Of a DNA stretch of 22,493 bases, positions 6,796 through 13,694 are shown one piece after another (the stretch's first letter is position 1; every line of letters starts with the position of its first letter). Made by a program: the position numbers and the translations under genes. Below the pieces are notes generated by a model that worked only from the letters and a program-made list of their open reading frames with translations, had not been told where the DNA came from and did not search any database. Source of the stretch: JAUASV01 sp047605685 (GTDB taxonomy: Bacteria > Actinomycetota > Actinomycetes > Actinomycetales > Microbacteriaceae); NCBI GenBank assembly GCA_047605685.1, contig JASGFF010000039.1, positions 1-22,493 of the forward strand. The letters are read 5' to 3'.

Positions 6796-7853
6796 GTCCC
6801 GACGACATCGAGTTTGGGCTGAACTCCTTCGGTGAGGTCGCTACCGAGAACGGACGTGAGCTCACCGAGGCTGAGACCGTACGCCTCGTCATCGAGGAGG
6901 CCGAACTGGCGGAGTCGGTCGGCGTCGACTCGTTCAGCGTTGGTGAGCACTATCGTCCAGGGTTTGTCGACTCGGCCGGCCTCGTCCTTCTCGCTGCGAT
7001 CGCGGGGCGGACAAGCCGAATCCGGCTTGGCACATCGGTGACCGTGTTGAGCACCCAGGACCCTGTGCGGCTCTACAACCAGGCCGCGACACTCGACGCG
7101 GCATCCCGAGGTCGCGCACAGCTCATAGTGGGACGGGCATCCTCGGTGGAGTCCTTCCCTCTGTTCGGCTACGACCTCGCCGAGTACGAGACGCTCTTCG
7201 AGGAGAAGCTGGACCTGTTCGTGCGGCTCCTGCGAGACCAGCCCGTCACCTGGTCTGGCACCGTCCGTTCGTCCCTCACCGAGCAGATCGTGACCCCGGC
7301 GATCGAACCTGGCGCGATCCCCACTTGGGTCGGAGTTGGCGGTAGCCCGCAGTCGGTGCTTCGCGCCGCGAACTATGGCCTCCCGCTCATGCTCGCCATT
7401 ATCGGCGGTCAGCCCGGGAGGTTTGCCCCTTACACGGACCTCTACCGCCGTGCGCTCACTGAGCTGGGACTTCCCGAGCTACCCATCGGCGAGCACTCTC
7501 TTGGCCTGCTTGCACCGACTGACGAGGAAGCGCGTGAGGTTCACTGGCCCCTGTGGCGGCAAGTCATGGAGACGATCGGGGCCGAACGCGGCTTCCTGCC
7601 GCCGACGCCCGAGCGATACAGAGCAGATACCACCGCCGGAGCACTCTTCGTCGGCGCGCCCGAGACCGTCGCACGACGCATCGCCGACGCGATCCAAGTC
7701 CTTGGATTGAGCCGATTCGACCTCAAGTACGACCTCATGCGTCAGCCGCGGGAGATTCGAGCCCGAACCATCGAGCTCTACGGCACCCGCGTCATCCCGC
7801 GCGTGCGTGAACTCCTTTCCGAGAACCTGGCATCGGCGGTGTCCGGTGACTGA
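6792..7853 (+). CDS. LLM-class flavin- or F420-dependent oxidoreductase (second paralogue)
   Basis: A 353-residue paralogue of the preceding protein along its whole length. Shared blocks include GVDSFSVGEHYRPGFVDSAG, TVLSTQDPVRL, SFPLFGYDL, FEEKLDLF, QPVTWSGTVRS and VGGSPQSVLRAA. It lacks the first few residues of paralogue one and differs most around residues 240-300. The ATGA overlap with the upstream gene implies translational coupling and equal expression, consistent with a heterodimer. The downstream reductase overlaps it by 8 nt. Family membership is certain; cofactor and substrate are not. Confidence 0.93.
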   Translation: MSPDDIEFGLNSFGEVATENGRELTEAETVRLVIEEAELAESVGVDSFSVGEHYRPGFVDSAGLVLLAAIAGRTSRIRLGTSVTVLSTQDPVRLYNQAATLDAASRGRAQLIVGRASSVESFPLFGYDLAEYETLFEEKLDLFVRLLRDQPVTWSGTVRSSLTEQIVTPAIEPGAIPTWVGVGGSPQSVLRAANYGLPLMLAIIGGQPGRFAPYTDLYRRALTELGLPELPIGEHSLGLLAPTDEEAREVHWPLWRQVMETIGAERGFLPPTPERYRADTTAGALFVGAPETVARRIADAIQVLGLSRFDLKYDLMRQPREIRARTIELYGTRVIPRVRELLSENLASAVSGD

Positions 7854-8514
7854 ACGCGGAGAACGACTCGGAATCGTGGGTGCTGGCAAGGTGGGAACCA
7901 CGATCGCCCGTGCTGCGGTCGCTGCCGGGTACGACGTGAGAATGTCTGGCTCGGGCAGCGTGAGTCGGCTGGCCTTGACCGCGGAGATCCTTGCACCAGG
8001 GGCGACGCCCTCGACCACCTCGGAGGTGGTCAAGCATGCCTCGCTCATCCTCCTGGCGGTGCCGATGCACCGCTTCCGAGAACTGGACCACGACCTGTTC
8101 GACGGTCGCATCGTGATCGACGCGATGAACTATTGGGAACCAATCGACGGCAACGATCCCGAACTCGCAGCGGACCCGGCCGGTTCGACCAGCGTCGTGC
8201 AGCGATGGTTCCCCGGGGCAAGAATCGTCAAGAGCCTCAACCAGCTCGGCTATCACGAGTTCGAGGAGCTGCGCAGACCACGTGGCGCACCCGATCGGCT
8301 CGCTCAGGGTGTCGCAGCGGATGACTCCGCAGCGCGCGCTGCCGTTATGGAGCTTGTCGATCGGCTCGGGTTCGATCCCGTGGACGCGGGGACCCTTGCG
8401 GATACGGGGGTGCTGGGACCCGACGGCTCCGCGTTCGGCGGTGCTCTCCCCGCAGGAGAACTCCGCGAACTCATCGCCCGCAACCGTGCCCGTGCAGACA
8501 CCGCGTTTCCCTGA
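7846..8514 (+). CDS. NADPH:F420 reductase-like Rossmann oxidoreductase
   Basis: A 222-residue protein of the NADP-oxidoreductase, coenzyme F420-dependent family. It starts with a Rossmann dinucleotide motif, GIVGAGKVG (GxGxxG at residues 12-17), then RMSGSGS at the end of the second strand where the NADPH phosphate is usually bound. ILLAVPMHRF and IVIDAMNYW follow, with IVKSLNQLG near 127-135. The family moves hydride between NADPH and F420 or a flavin-like partner. I chose the GTG at 7846, which overlaps the upstream stop by 8 nt; a GTG at 7807 would add 13 unconserved residues. Placement directly after two LLM oxidoreductases suggests it regenerates their reduced cofactor. It could instead reduce another small substrate, so the F420 link is inference. 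Confidence 0.87.
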   Translation: MTERGERLGIVGAGKVGTTIARAAVAAGYDVRMSGSGSVSRLALTAEILAPGATPSTTSEVVKHASLILLAVPMHRFRELDHDLFDGRIVIDAMNYWEPIDGNDPELAADPAGSTSVVQRWFPGARIVKSLNQLGYHEFEELRRPRGAPDRLAQGVAADDSAARAAVMELVDRLGFDPVDAGTLADTGVLGPDGSAFGGALPAGELRELIARNRARADTAFP

Positions 8515-8524
8515 GCGCCACACG

Positions 8525-9547
8525 ATGTCGTTGGGCGAGGACAGCAGAAAGAACGCCGATCGCGGTTGGATACCGCCGATGTCGGCGGTGGAGAGCGTGC
8601 GCACCAAGCCCGTATGTCGAGCGGTCTTTGAGCAAGCCATGATCGTGAATGTCCTGGAGGGACGCGCGATTGTCGAAACCGCGGACGCAAGATACGAACT
8701 CACGCCGGGCTCCTGTCTGGTGCTCGGAGCAAGCTTGTGGTGCTCAATCGGCCCGAACCCATATGTCCGAACCTGGACGCTCTATGTGGACGAACAGTAC
8801 CTCCGCACCCAGATGAGCTGGTTGTTGCCGGACCCTACGCGAGTCCTGCCTGGCTTTCATCCTTCCGAGTGGAGCGGGGCGGCGGTTGTACTGGCACCTG
8901 GGATCGAGATGCTGCGTAGCGTCGAATCCGTCTGGCGCCAGATCAGCGTTCTCGACTCGTCTGACGGGGCTGAGGTCATGGCCGCACGACTGACGAGTCT
9001 GTTTGCACGCAACGTCGAGCTTGCTGTGCCTGTCCTTCTCAACGGCGGATCAGTCGGGACACGGCCCGCCTTTCCGGTATCCGGCAGACTCGCCTTGAGC
9101 CCCTTGGCAAGCCACGTACGCCGAGCAGTCGGTCTTCTCCAAACACGGATGGCGGATGACTGGACGGCGAGTTCTCTCGCCTCGGAAATTGCGCTCTCCC
9201 GAGCCCACCTGACGCGGCTCTTCACGTCCGAAGTGGGGATAGCTCCAATGAGGTTTCTTGTGGAGACACGGCTCACCGAGTTCACGAGGCTGATCGAGGA
9301 GACGGACCTGGCGCTAGCCGAGGCCGCGCGCGCAGTTGGCTGGAGCGACTCGCGAGTTGCGACGAAGTGGTTTCGCAAGCGGTTCGGAGTCGCGCCCTCC
9401 GTTTTCCGACGGGACGCTCATCCGAGCTTCACCGCACTTGAGTCTTGCGACCAGGACATTCACCGAGCGCTGATGCAGGACAATGCGTCGGATGTTGCGT
9501 GGTTGGCGGCGCTTGGCACGACTTCGCCGTATCCAGTGGACTCCTGA
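8525..9547 (+). CDS. AraC/XylS-family transcriptional regulator
   Basis: A 340-residue regulator. An N-terminal sensing region of about 190 residues resembles the AraC-binding-like cupin part (EGRAIVETADARYELTPGSCLVLG). It is followed by a C-terminal AraC DNA-binding domain at about 192-296. The first helix-turn-helix is near 213-235 (WTASSLASEIALSRAHLTRLF) and the second near 263-286 (LAEAARAVGWSDSRVATKWFRKRFG). The ATG at 8525 lies 10 nt after the reductase stop with only a weak ribosome binding site, so coupling to upstream translation is likely. A longer open frame from 8282 overlaps the reductase and is rejected. GC is visibly lower than in the transfer genes. It probably controls this cassette with the HxlR protein, which would give it two regulators. 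Confidence 0.88.
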   Translation: MSLGEDSRKNADRGWIPPMSAVESVRTKPVCRAVFEQAMIVNVLEGRAIVETADARYELTPGSCLVLGASLWCSIGPNPYVRTWTLYVDEQYLRTQMSWLLPDPTRVLPGFHPSEWSGAAVVLAPGIEMLRSVESVWRQISVLDSSDGAEVMAARLTSLFARNVELAVPVLLNGGSVGTRPAFPVSGRLALSPLASHVRRAVGLLQTRMADDWTASSLASEIALSRAHLTRLFTSEVGIAPMRFLVETRLTEFTRLIEETDLALAEAARAVGWSDSRVATKWFRKRFGVAPSVFRRDAHPSFTALESCDQDIHRALMQDNASDVAWLAALGTTSPYPVDS

Positions 9548-9709
9548 CCCGGGCGCACGTAGACCGGATCAGACACGTCGGGTTCATCGGAGCCTGGCGG
9601 TCGCCACCCATCGTTCCGTCCGTCTCGCCTCTCTGATCTTCCCGGCGCACCTCATGGTCGCAAGGGCCGCCGGCACATGCCTCCGGCCCTCACCGGGAGG
9701 AGGTCGATC
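9548..9709. other. Intergenic gap: cargo to transfer operon boundary
   Basis: This 162-bp noncoding stretch separates the cargo's AraC gene from the first gene of the long transfer operon. It holds CCTGGCGGTCG (9592-9602), a string also found before the gene at 14843, and a GCGCACCTC box at 9645. An imperfect CCTCCGG/CCGGGAGG pairing includes the next gene's Shine-Dalgarno. The promoter of the right-hand operon is probably here, but I see no clear -35/-10. The right edge of the cargo insertion most likely lies in this gap. Confidence 0.45.
9645..9653 (+). promoter_or_regulatory. GCGCACCTC box, copy 1
   Basis: GCGCACCTC lies 56 nt before the ArdC-like start codon. The same 9-mer occurs on the same strand in three other gaps of this operon. 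Its CACCTC part is complementary to a Shine-Dalgarno, so it may act in the RNA; alternatively it may be a half-site for a DNA-binding protein. Confidence 0.4.
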
Positions 9710-10783
9710 ATGGCGACGGACGAGGAGGCACGAGCAGCGCGGGACGCGAAGCTCGATGAGCTGCACGCGCGACTTGCTGGCGCCGTCGAGCGGTTGGTGT
9801 CCGGTGATGACTGGCGGCGTGCGCTGGAATTCGCCGCCAGGTTCCGGTCGCGGTCGTTCGGAAACACGCTGCTGATCTTCGCCCAGCACCTCGACGCCTG
9901 GGAGAAGGGTCGCGTCCCCGACCCGGAGCCGTCCTATGTCGCCGGGTACAAGCAATGGCAGTCCCTCGGCCGTCAGGTGTCCAAGGGGCAGCCCGGCTAC
10001 ATGATCTTCGCCCCGGTGACGGGCCGGTTCGCGTCCTCGACGCCGCAGGATGCCGAGTCCTGGCGGCGGCTCGGGCGGTTCGAGAAGCCGAAGCCGGGCG
10101 AGGCCGTGCGCTCCCGGATGATCGGCGCGAAGCCGGCCTACGTCTGGGATGCCTCGCAGACCACGGGCGACCAAATCCCCGAGCGCCCGGTGCCGCGGCT
10201 GCTGGAAGGCGAGGCCCCGGCCGGGCTGTGGGAGGGCCTGGCGGTGCTGGTCGAGGCGGACGGCTACCGGGTGCTGCGGGTCGAGCACGAAGGCATGATC
10301 CACGGAGCCAACGGCCTGACGGACTACCAGGCTCGCACGGTCGCGGTGCGGGTGAACATGGACCCGGCCGCGCAGGTGAAGACCCTCGCGCACGAGCTCG
10401 GCCACGTCCGACTGCACGGCCCCGACAACCCCGATTGGGCGAAGCACCGCGGGATCGGGGAGGTCGAGGCCGAGTCGGTGGCGCTGATGATCGGTGCCGC
10501 GCACGGCATGGACACCAGCTCCTACTCCGTCTCCTACGTCTCCGGCTGGGCCGGCACGGTAAAGGACAAGGAGCCCGCCGAGGTCGTGCAGGCCACCGGA
10601 GAGCGGGTGCGGAAGACCGCCGCCGCGATCCTCGACGCGCTCGACACCGCGCAACTCGGCGGCGGTGACCCGCCCGGCCTGGCCCGAGACGCCGCGCCCC
10701 CGCCGCGCGCGGAGCGCACCGCGACGGCGCCGGTCGAGCAGCGCGTGGCGTCGGCGGCCGATGCCGCGGTGAGGAGCCTGTGA
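9710..10783 (+). CDS. ArdC-like ssDNA-binding / zinc metallopeptidase protein
   Basis: A 357-residue protein with an ArdC-type N-terminal region (about 10-170, including FGNTLLIFAQHL and GRQVSKGQPGYMIFAPV) and a C-terminal ImmA/IrrE-like zincin. The zinc motif is HELGH at 228-232, with a downstream EVEAES (251-256) supplying the probable third ligand. ArdC proteins enter with transferred single-stranded DNA and protect it from restriction; zincin-bearing versions may also cleave a host protein. The start at 9710 has GGAGG about 8 nt upstream; an ATG at 9677 has none. It heads the operon, where an early-expressed anti-restriction gene would be expected. Its stop overlaps the prim-pol start region (TGATG). 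The C-terminal 60 residues are Ala/Pro-rich and look unstructured. Confidence 0.88.
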   Translation: MATDEEARAARDAKLDELHARLAGAVERLVSGDDWRRALEFAARFRSRSFGNTLLIFAQHLDAWEKGRVPDPEPSYVAGYKQWQSLGRQVSKGQPGYMIFAPVTGRFASSTPQDAESWRRLGRFEKPKPGEAVRSRMIGAKPAYVWDASQTTGDQIPERPVPRLLEGEAPAGLWEGLAVLVEADGYRVLRVEHEGMIHGANGLTDYQARTVAVRVNMDPAAQVKTLAHELGHVRLHGPDNPDWAKHRGIGEVEAESVALMIGAAHGMDTSSYSVSYVSGWAGTVKDKEPAEVVQATGERVRKTAAAILDALDTAQLGGGDPPGLARDAAPPPRAERTATAPVEQRVASAADAAVRSL

Positions 10784-11691
10784 TGAACCCGTGGCGTCTG
10801 TTCGCGGCCGTCGGACCGCTGCCGTTGCCGCTGGCGGCGGCCCGGTTCGTCGTCGCCGGTGTGCCGGTGTTCCCGTGCGTGCCGGGCGGGAAGCGGCCGC
10901 TGGTGGAGCACGGCTTCCGCGAGGCGACGACCGATCCCCGGCAGGTGCAGGCGTGGTGGGAGCGGTGGCCGGCGGCGAACATCGGGATGCCGACCGGCCC
11001 GGTGTCGGGCTGGGATGTCGTCGATGTCGATGCCAAGGGCTCGGATGCCGGGTTCGCGTCGTTCGACCGCGCCCGCCGCGCCGGGCTGGTGGCCGGGTGG
11101 GCGGCGCTCGTGCACAGCGCCTCCGGCGGGATGCACGCCTACTACCCGGCCAATCCGGACCGCCCGCAGCCGTCGTGGCAGGCGGCGAGGGCGCAGGTGG
11201 ACTTCCGTGGTGCCGGCGGCTACATCATCGTCCCGCCGTCGATCATCCGATCCGGTGGCGAGGTCGTCGGCTCCTACGGGCTGCTGCACCGCGCCGAGGC
11301 CGAGGTTCGCCCGGTCGATGCGGCCGCGCTGCGGAACTTCCTCGACCCGCGCCCGGCCCTCGCGTTCCACCGCACGGGTGCCGAGTCGCGGGCGCAGGAT
11401 GCGAAGCGGCTGGCCGGGTGGGTCGCCGCGCTCGGGGAGGGCGAGCGCAACCGGGGCCTGTTCTGGGCGGCGTGCCGTCTCGCGGAGGCCGGCGCGTCCC
11501 CGGCATCGGCGCTCGACTCTCTCGGCCCGGCGGCCGAGCACGCGGGCCTACCGCCTCGGGAGGTGTTCGTGACGATCCGCTCCGCCTACCGCGCGGTCGG
11601 CGCCGCCCCCGCACGCCCGCAGAGCGCCGCGCCGGGGCAGGCGGAGCCGCCCCGCCGTGCGGCGGGGGTCGGAAGCCAGGTGCTCTCGTGA
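10783..11691 (+). CDS. Bifunctional DNA primase/polymerase (prim-pol)
   Basis: A 302-residue prim-pol domain protein of the archaeo-eukaryotic primase superfamily. Its metal-binding acidic pair is D81 and D83 (WDVVDVDAK), followed by SGGMHAYY with His118 and VDFRGAGGYIIVPPS with Asp140, the usual three-motif order. N-terminal helices precede the domain, and a helical tail from about 205 to 280 (ERNRGLFWAACRLAEAG) resembles the primase C-terminal region. No helicase domain is attached. It would prime or copy the element's DNA, as in replicating actinobacterial integrative elements that use a RepPP initiator. The ATG at 10783 has GAGGAG 6 nt upstream and overlaps the previous stop; a GTG at 10780 adds one residue. 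Confidence 0.92.
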   Translation: MNPWRLFAAVGPLPLPLAAARFVVAGVPVFPCVPGGKRPLVEHGFREATTDPRQVQAWWERWPAANIGMPTGPVSGWDVVDVDAKGSDAGFASFDRARRAGLVAGWAALVHSASGGMHAYYPANPDRPQPSWQAARAQVDFRGAGGYIIVPPSIIRSGGEVVGSYGLLHRAEAEVRPVDAAALRNFLDPRPALAFHRTGAESRAQDAKRLAGWVAALGEGERNRGLFWAACRLAEAGASPASALDSLGPAAEHAGLPPREVFVTIRSAYRAVGAAPARPQSAAPGQAEPPRRAAGVGSQVLS

Positions 11692-12353
11692 ACCTCACCG
11701 CCCGGATACGGGGCGCTCGGCTGGCGGTGGTCACCGCCGTCGCCGGGACGGTGCTGATCGCGGCCGGCGCGTTCTGGCTGTCCTTCACCGCGCTCGCGGA
11801 CCTCGCCCGACGCTCCGGGGTGGATGCAGGGCAGGCGTGGGCGTGGCCGGTGATCGTGGACGGCCTGATCGTGGTCGCCACGGTCGCGGTCGTCGCCCTC
11901 GCCGGGCAGACGGCCGCCTGGTATCCGTGGACGCTACTGGCCGGCGGTGCGCTCATCTCGGTCACCGCGAACGCGCTGCACGCGGTCGTCGCCGCCGACG
12001 CCGACGTGCCCGGAGTGCTCGCCGCGTGCGTCGCGGCGGTGCCGCCGCTGGTGCTGCTGGCCTCGACGCACCTGACCGTGGTGCTCGTCCGCTCCCGCCC
12101 CGCCGACCCGACCGAAGCGGCGACCGAGGATGCCGGGCCCGCCGTGTCGGAGCCGGCCACCGACGTCGTGCCGGAACGATCTGGCCGGCGGCTGGTCGCC
12201 GCGCGGCTGCGGGAGGAGGGGTGGTCGAACAAGGCGATCGCCCGAGAGCTCGATGTGGCCCCGTCCACGGTGGGCCGGTGGTTCCCGAGGCAGGAGACGG
12301 CCCCTATTGGTGCACCTGATCGGCAGGAGACCGAGAGGGAGCTGATCGCATGA
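11688..12353 (+). CDS. DUF2637 membrane protein with C-terminal helix-turn-helix
   Basis: A 221-residue protein with about four membrane helices (near 12-34, 52-72, 80-103 and 110-134). An acidic linker follows, then a helix-turn-helix at about 168-200 (ARLREEGWSNKAIARELDVAPSTVGRWF). The arrangement matches DUF2637 proteins, which are related to Streptomyces SpdB spread proteins found on conjugative actinobacterial plasmids. A membrane-bound DNA-binding protein could tether or signal the element's state, but its biochemical role is not established. The start is a GTG at 11688 that overlaps the prim-pol stop by 4 nt. It overlaps the next gene by ATGA, so these genes are translationally coupled. 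Confidence 0.88.
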   Translation: MNLTARIRGARLAVVTAVAGTVLIAAGAFWLSFTALADLARRSGVDAGQAWAWPVIVDGLIVVATVAVVALAGQTAAWYPWTLLAGGALISVTANALHAVVAADADVPGVLAACVAAVPPLVLLASTHLTVVLVRSRPADPTEAATEDAGPAVSEPATDVVPERSGRRLVAARLREEGWSNKAIARELDVAPSTVGRWFPRQETAPIGAPDRQETERELIA

Positions 12354-12760
12354 ACGAGCACATCACGCCGCGTTCCATCGTCCGCGACGACGCGGATCAG
12401 GAGCGCCGGCTGGCGAAGGTCAAGGAAGTGGAGACCTCGGAGCTCGCCCGCCACAAGGACCCCTCGCTGGCCGCGGCGAAGGATGAGACGGCGAAGGCGA
12501 AGGCTCGCGGGGTCGAGTGGGTGCGCCCGTCCGAGCTGCTGGTGTCGCGGTCGGGGCGGATCGCCGGGCGCGGGATCGACTTCCAGGCCGAGCTCGCCCG
12601 CCGTGCGCGTCGGGTGCCGGGGCAGACCTACCGGGCGACCCGGACCGGGGTGCGCTCGCTCAGCGAGCGGGCGCGGAAGCTGCCCCCGGCGTCGGCGTTC
12701 GGCCGTGGCTCCGGGGAGCGGTTCTCCTGGGTGTCGCGGTCCGGGATCGGGCTGGGGTGA
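12350..12760 (+). CDS. Hypothetical basic protein
   Basis: I do not recognise a family. It is a 136-residue, charged protein with a helical N-terminal half (DQERRLAKVKEVETSELARHKDPS) and an Arg-rich C-terminal half ending SWVSRSGIGLG. No membrane helix, signal peptide or catalytic motif is seen. RPSELLVSRSGRIAGRGIDFQAELARR reads like a structured segment. The ATGA overlap with the DUF2637 gene and the strong third-position GC support that it is coding. Its basic charge could suit nucleic acid binding, which is only a guess. Confidence 0.75.
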   Translation: MNEHITPRSIVRDDADQERRLAKVKEVETSELARHKDPSLAAAKDETAKAKARGVEWVRPSELLVSRSGRIAGRGIDFQAELARRARRVPGQTYRATRTGVRSLSERARKLPPASAFGRGSGERFSWVSRSGIGLG

Positions 12761-12814
12761 GTTAGCCATGCGCGCCCCCGGCATCGCGGCGAACGTGAGT
12801 GCTGGATGGCGTGC

Positions 12815-12823
12815 GCGCACCTC
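12815..12823 (+). promoter_or_regulatory. GCGCACCTC box, copy 2
   Basis: This copy lies 19 nt before the ATG at 12843. It is embedded in the palindrome GTGCGCGCAC (12811-12820). Its GCACCTC also pairs with the Shine-Dalgarno of the following gene (see 12817-12838). Confidence 0.45.
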
Positions 12824-12838
12824 TCGTTCAGGAGGTGC
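12817..12838 (+). promoter_or_regulatory. Hairpin that pairs with the ribosome binding site
   Basis: GCACCTC (12817-12823) is perfectly complementary to GAGGTGC (12832-12838) across an 8-nt loop. The right arm contains the GGAGG Shine-Dalgarno of the gene starting at 12843. In the mRNA this 7-bp stem would hide the ribosome binding site, so translation of that gene may be kept low or regulated. A helix is certain on paper; regulation is inference. Confidence 0.5.
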
Positions 12839-12842
12839 CGGA

Positions 12843-13694
12843 ATGCGAGCCACAACCGTCCGCGAGCCGCGGAGCCGTTTCGAGGACTCGGAGGAGTTGC
12901 GCGCCCTGCTGAACCGCCTGCACGAGCAGGGCCGCGGCGCATGGCGGGACGACCCGGAGGCGGCCGCGCTGATGCAGCACGCGGCCGAGAAGTACACAGC
13001 CCTGGCCCGCAAGCACGGCCTCGACCCGTGGGAGGCCGCGTCGGCGGCGTTCGAGGCGATGCGGGGCGCCGCGACCCGGCGGGCGGAGGACCCGTGGGCG
13101 GTGGTGACGAAGGCGGTGCAGGTGACCTGCATCGGCGAGGAACGTGGCAATGGGCTGCTCTGCTCCGTCCACCAAGCCCGCCGGCCGAGGTATTCGGTGT
13201 TCCATGACGCGGAGCGGTTCAGCGACCGCGAGAACCCGCTGTCGGACTACCACCCCGCCTTCCACGTCGACCCCTTCGCCGACCCTGACGACGACGAGCC
13301 GGATGTGCCGGAGGCGGCGCCGACGATGAACGCCGCCTCCGCAGTCGAGGACGTGATCGGGTTCTTCTGCCTGCTGGGCTGGGAGCCGGAGACCGTGCGG
13401 GCCGCGGTCGAGTACGTCACGGCCCGCCTCGCGGAGGCGCCGTCACGGGGTTCGGCGTTCGAGACGCTGCGCCGCGACCGGCAGGCCCGCGCCCTCCTCG
13501 ACCTGCCCGGCTCCTCCTGGACCGGGCTGCTGCGGATCGTGCTCGGCACCCCGGACCCCGACCTCGCGCACACGAAAGCCGGCCGCGGTCTGCTGGTGCG
13601 GCTGCTGATCGGCGAGCCGCTGCGTGCCCTGCTGCTGGACGACGACCTCGTGCTCGCCGTCAGCCTCGCCGCCCCAGGCGGTGATGGGCCGTGA
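12843..13694 (+). CDS. Conserved hypothetical protein of conjugative elements
   Basis: A 283-residue soluble protein that I cannot name. The N-terminal half is helical (RFEDSEELRALLNRLHEQGRG, then AAEKYTALARKHGLDPWEAA). A middle segment contains VVTKAVQVTCIGEERGNGLLCS and an acidic linker DPFADPDDDEPDVPEA. The C-terminal half is helical and Leu/Arg-rich, ending in a run of Leu and Asp. No transmembrane helix or enzyme signature is seen. The start at 12843 has GGAGG 7 nt upstream; an earlier ATG at 12768 has no good site. GTGA overlap with the ParB-like gene downstream suggests coupled expression. Its place between replication and ParB-like genes suggests an establishment or maintenance role, unproven. 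Confidence 0.82.
   Translation: MRATTVREPRSRFEDSEELRALLNRLHEQGRGAWRDDPEAAALMQHAAEKYTALARKHGLDPWEAASAAFEAMRGAATRRAEDPWAVVTKAVQVTCIGEERGNGLLCSVHQARRPRYSVFHDAERFSDRENPLSDYHPAFHVDPFADPDDDEPDVPEAAPTMNAASAVEDVIGFFCLLGWEPETVRAAVEYVTARLAEAPSRGSAFETLRRDRQARALLDLPGSSWTGLLRIVLGTPDPDLAHTKAGRGLLVRLLIGEPLRALLLDDDLVLAVSLAAPGGDGP

Noticed and set aside
8282..8524. N-terminal extension of the AraC regulator
   Set aside because: It would overlap the reductase by more than 200 nt, and the extra residues are Pro/Ser/Arg-rich without family similarity.
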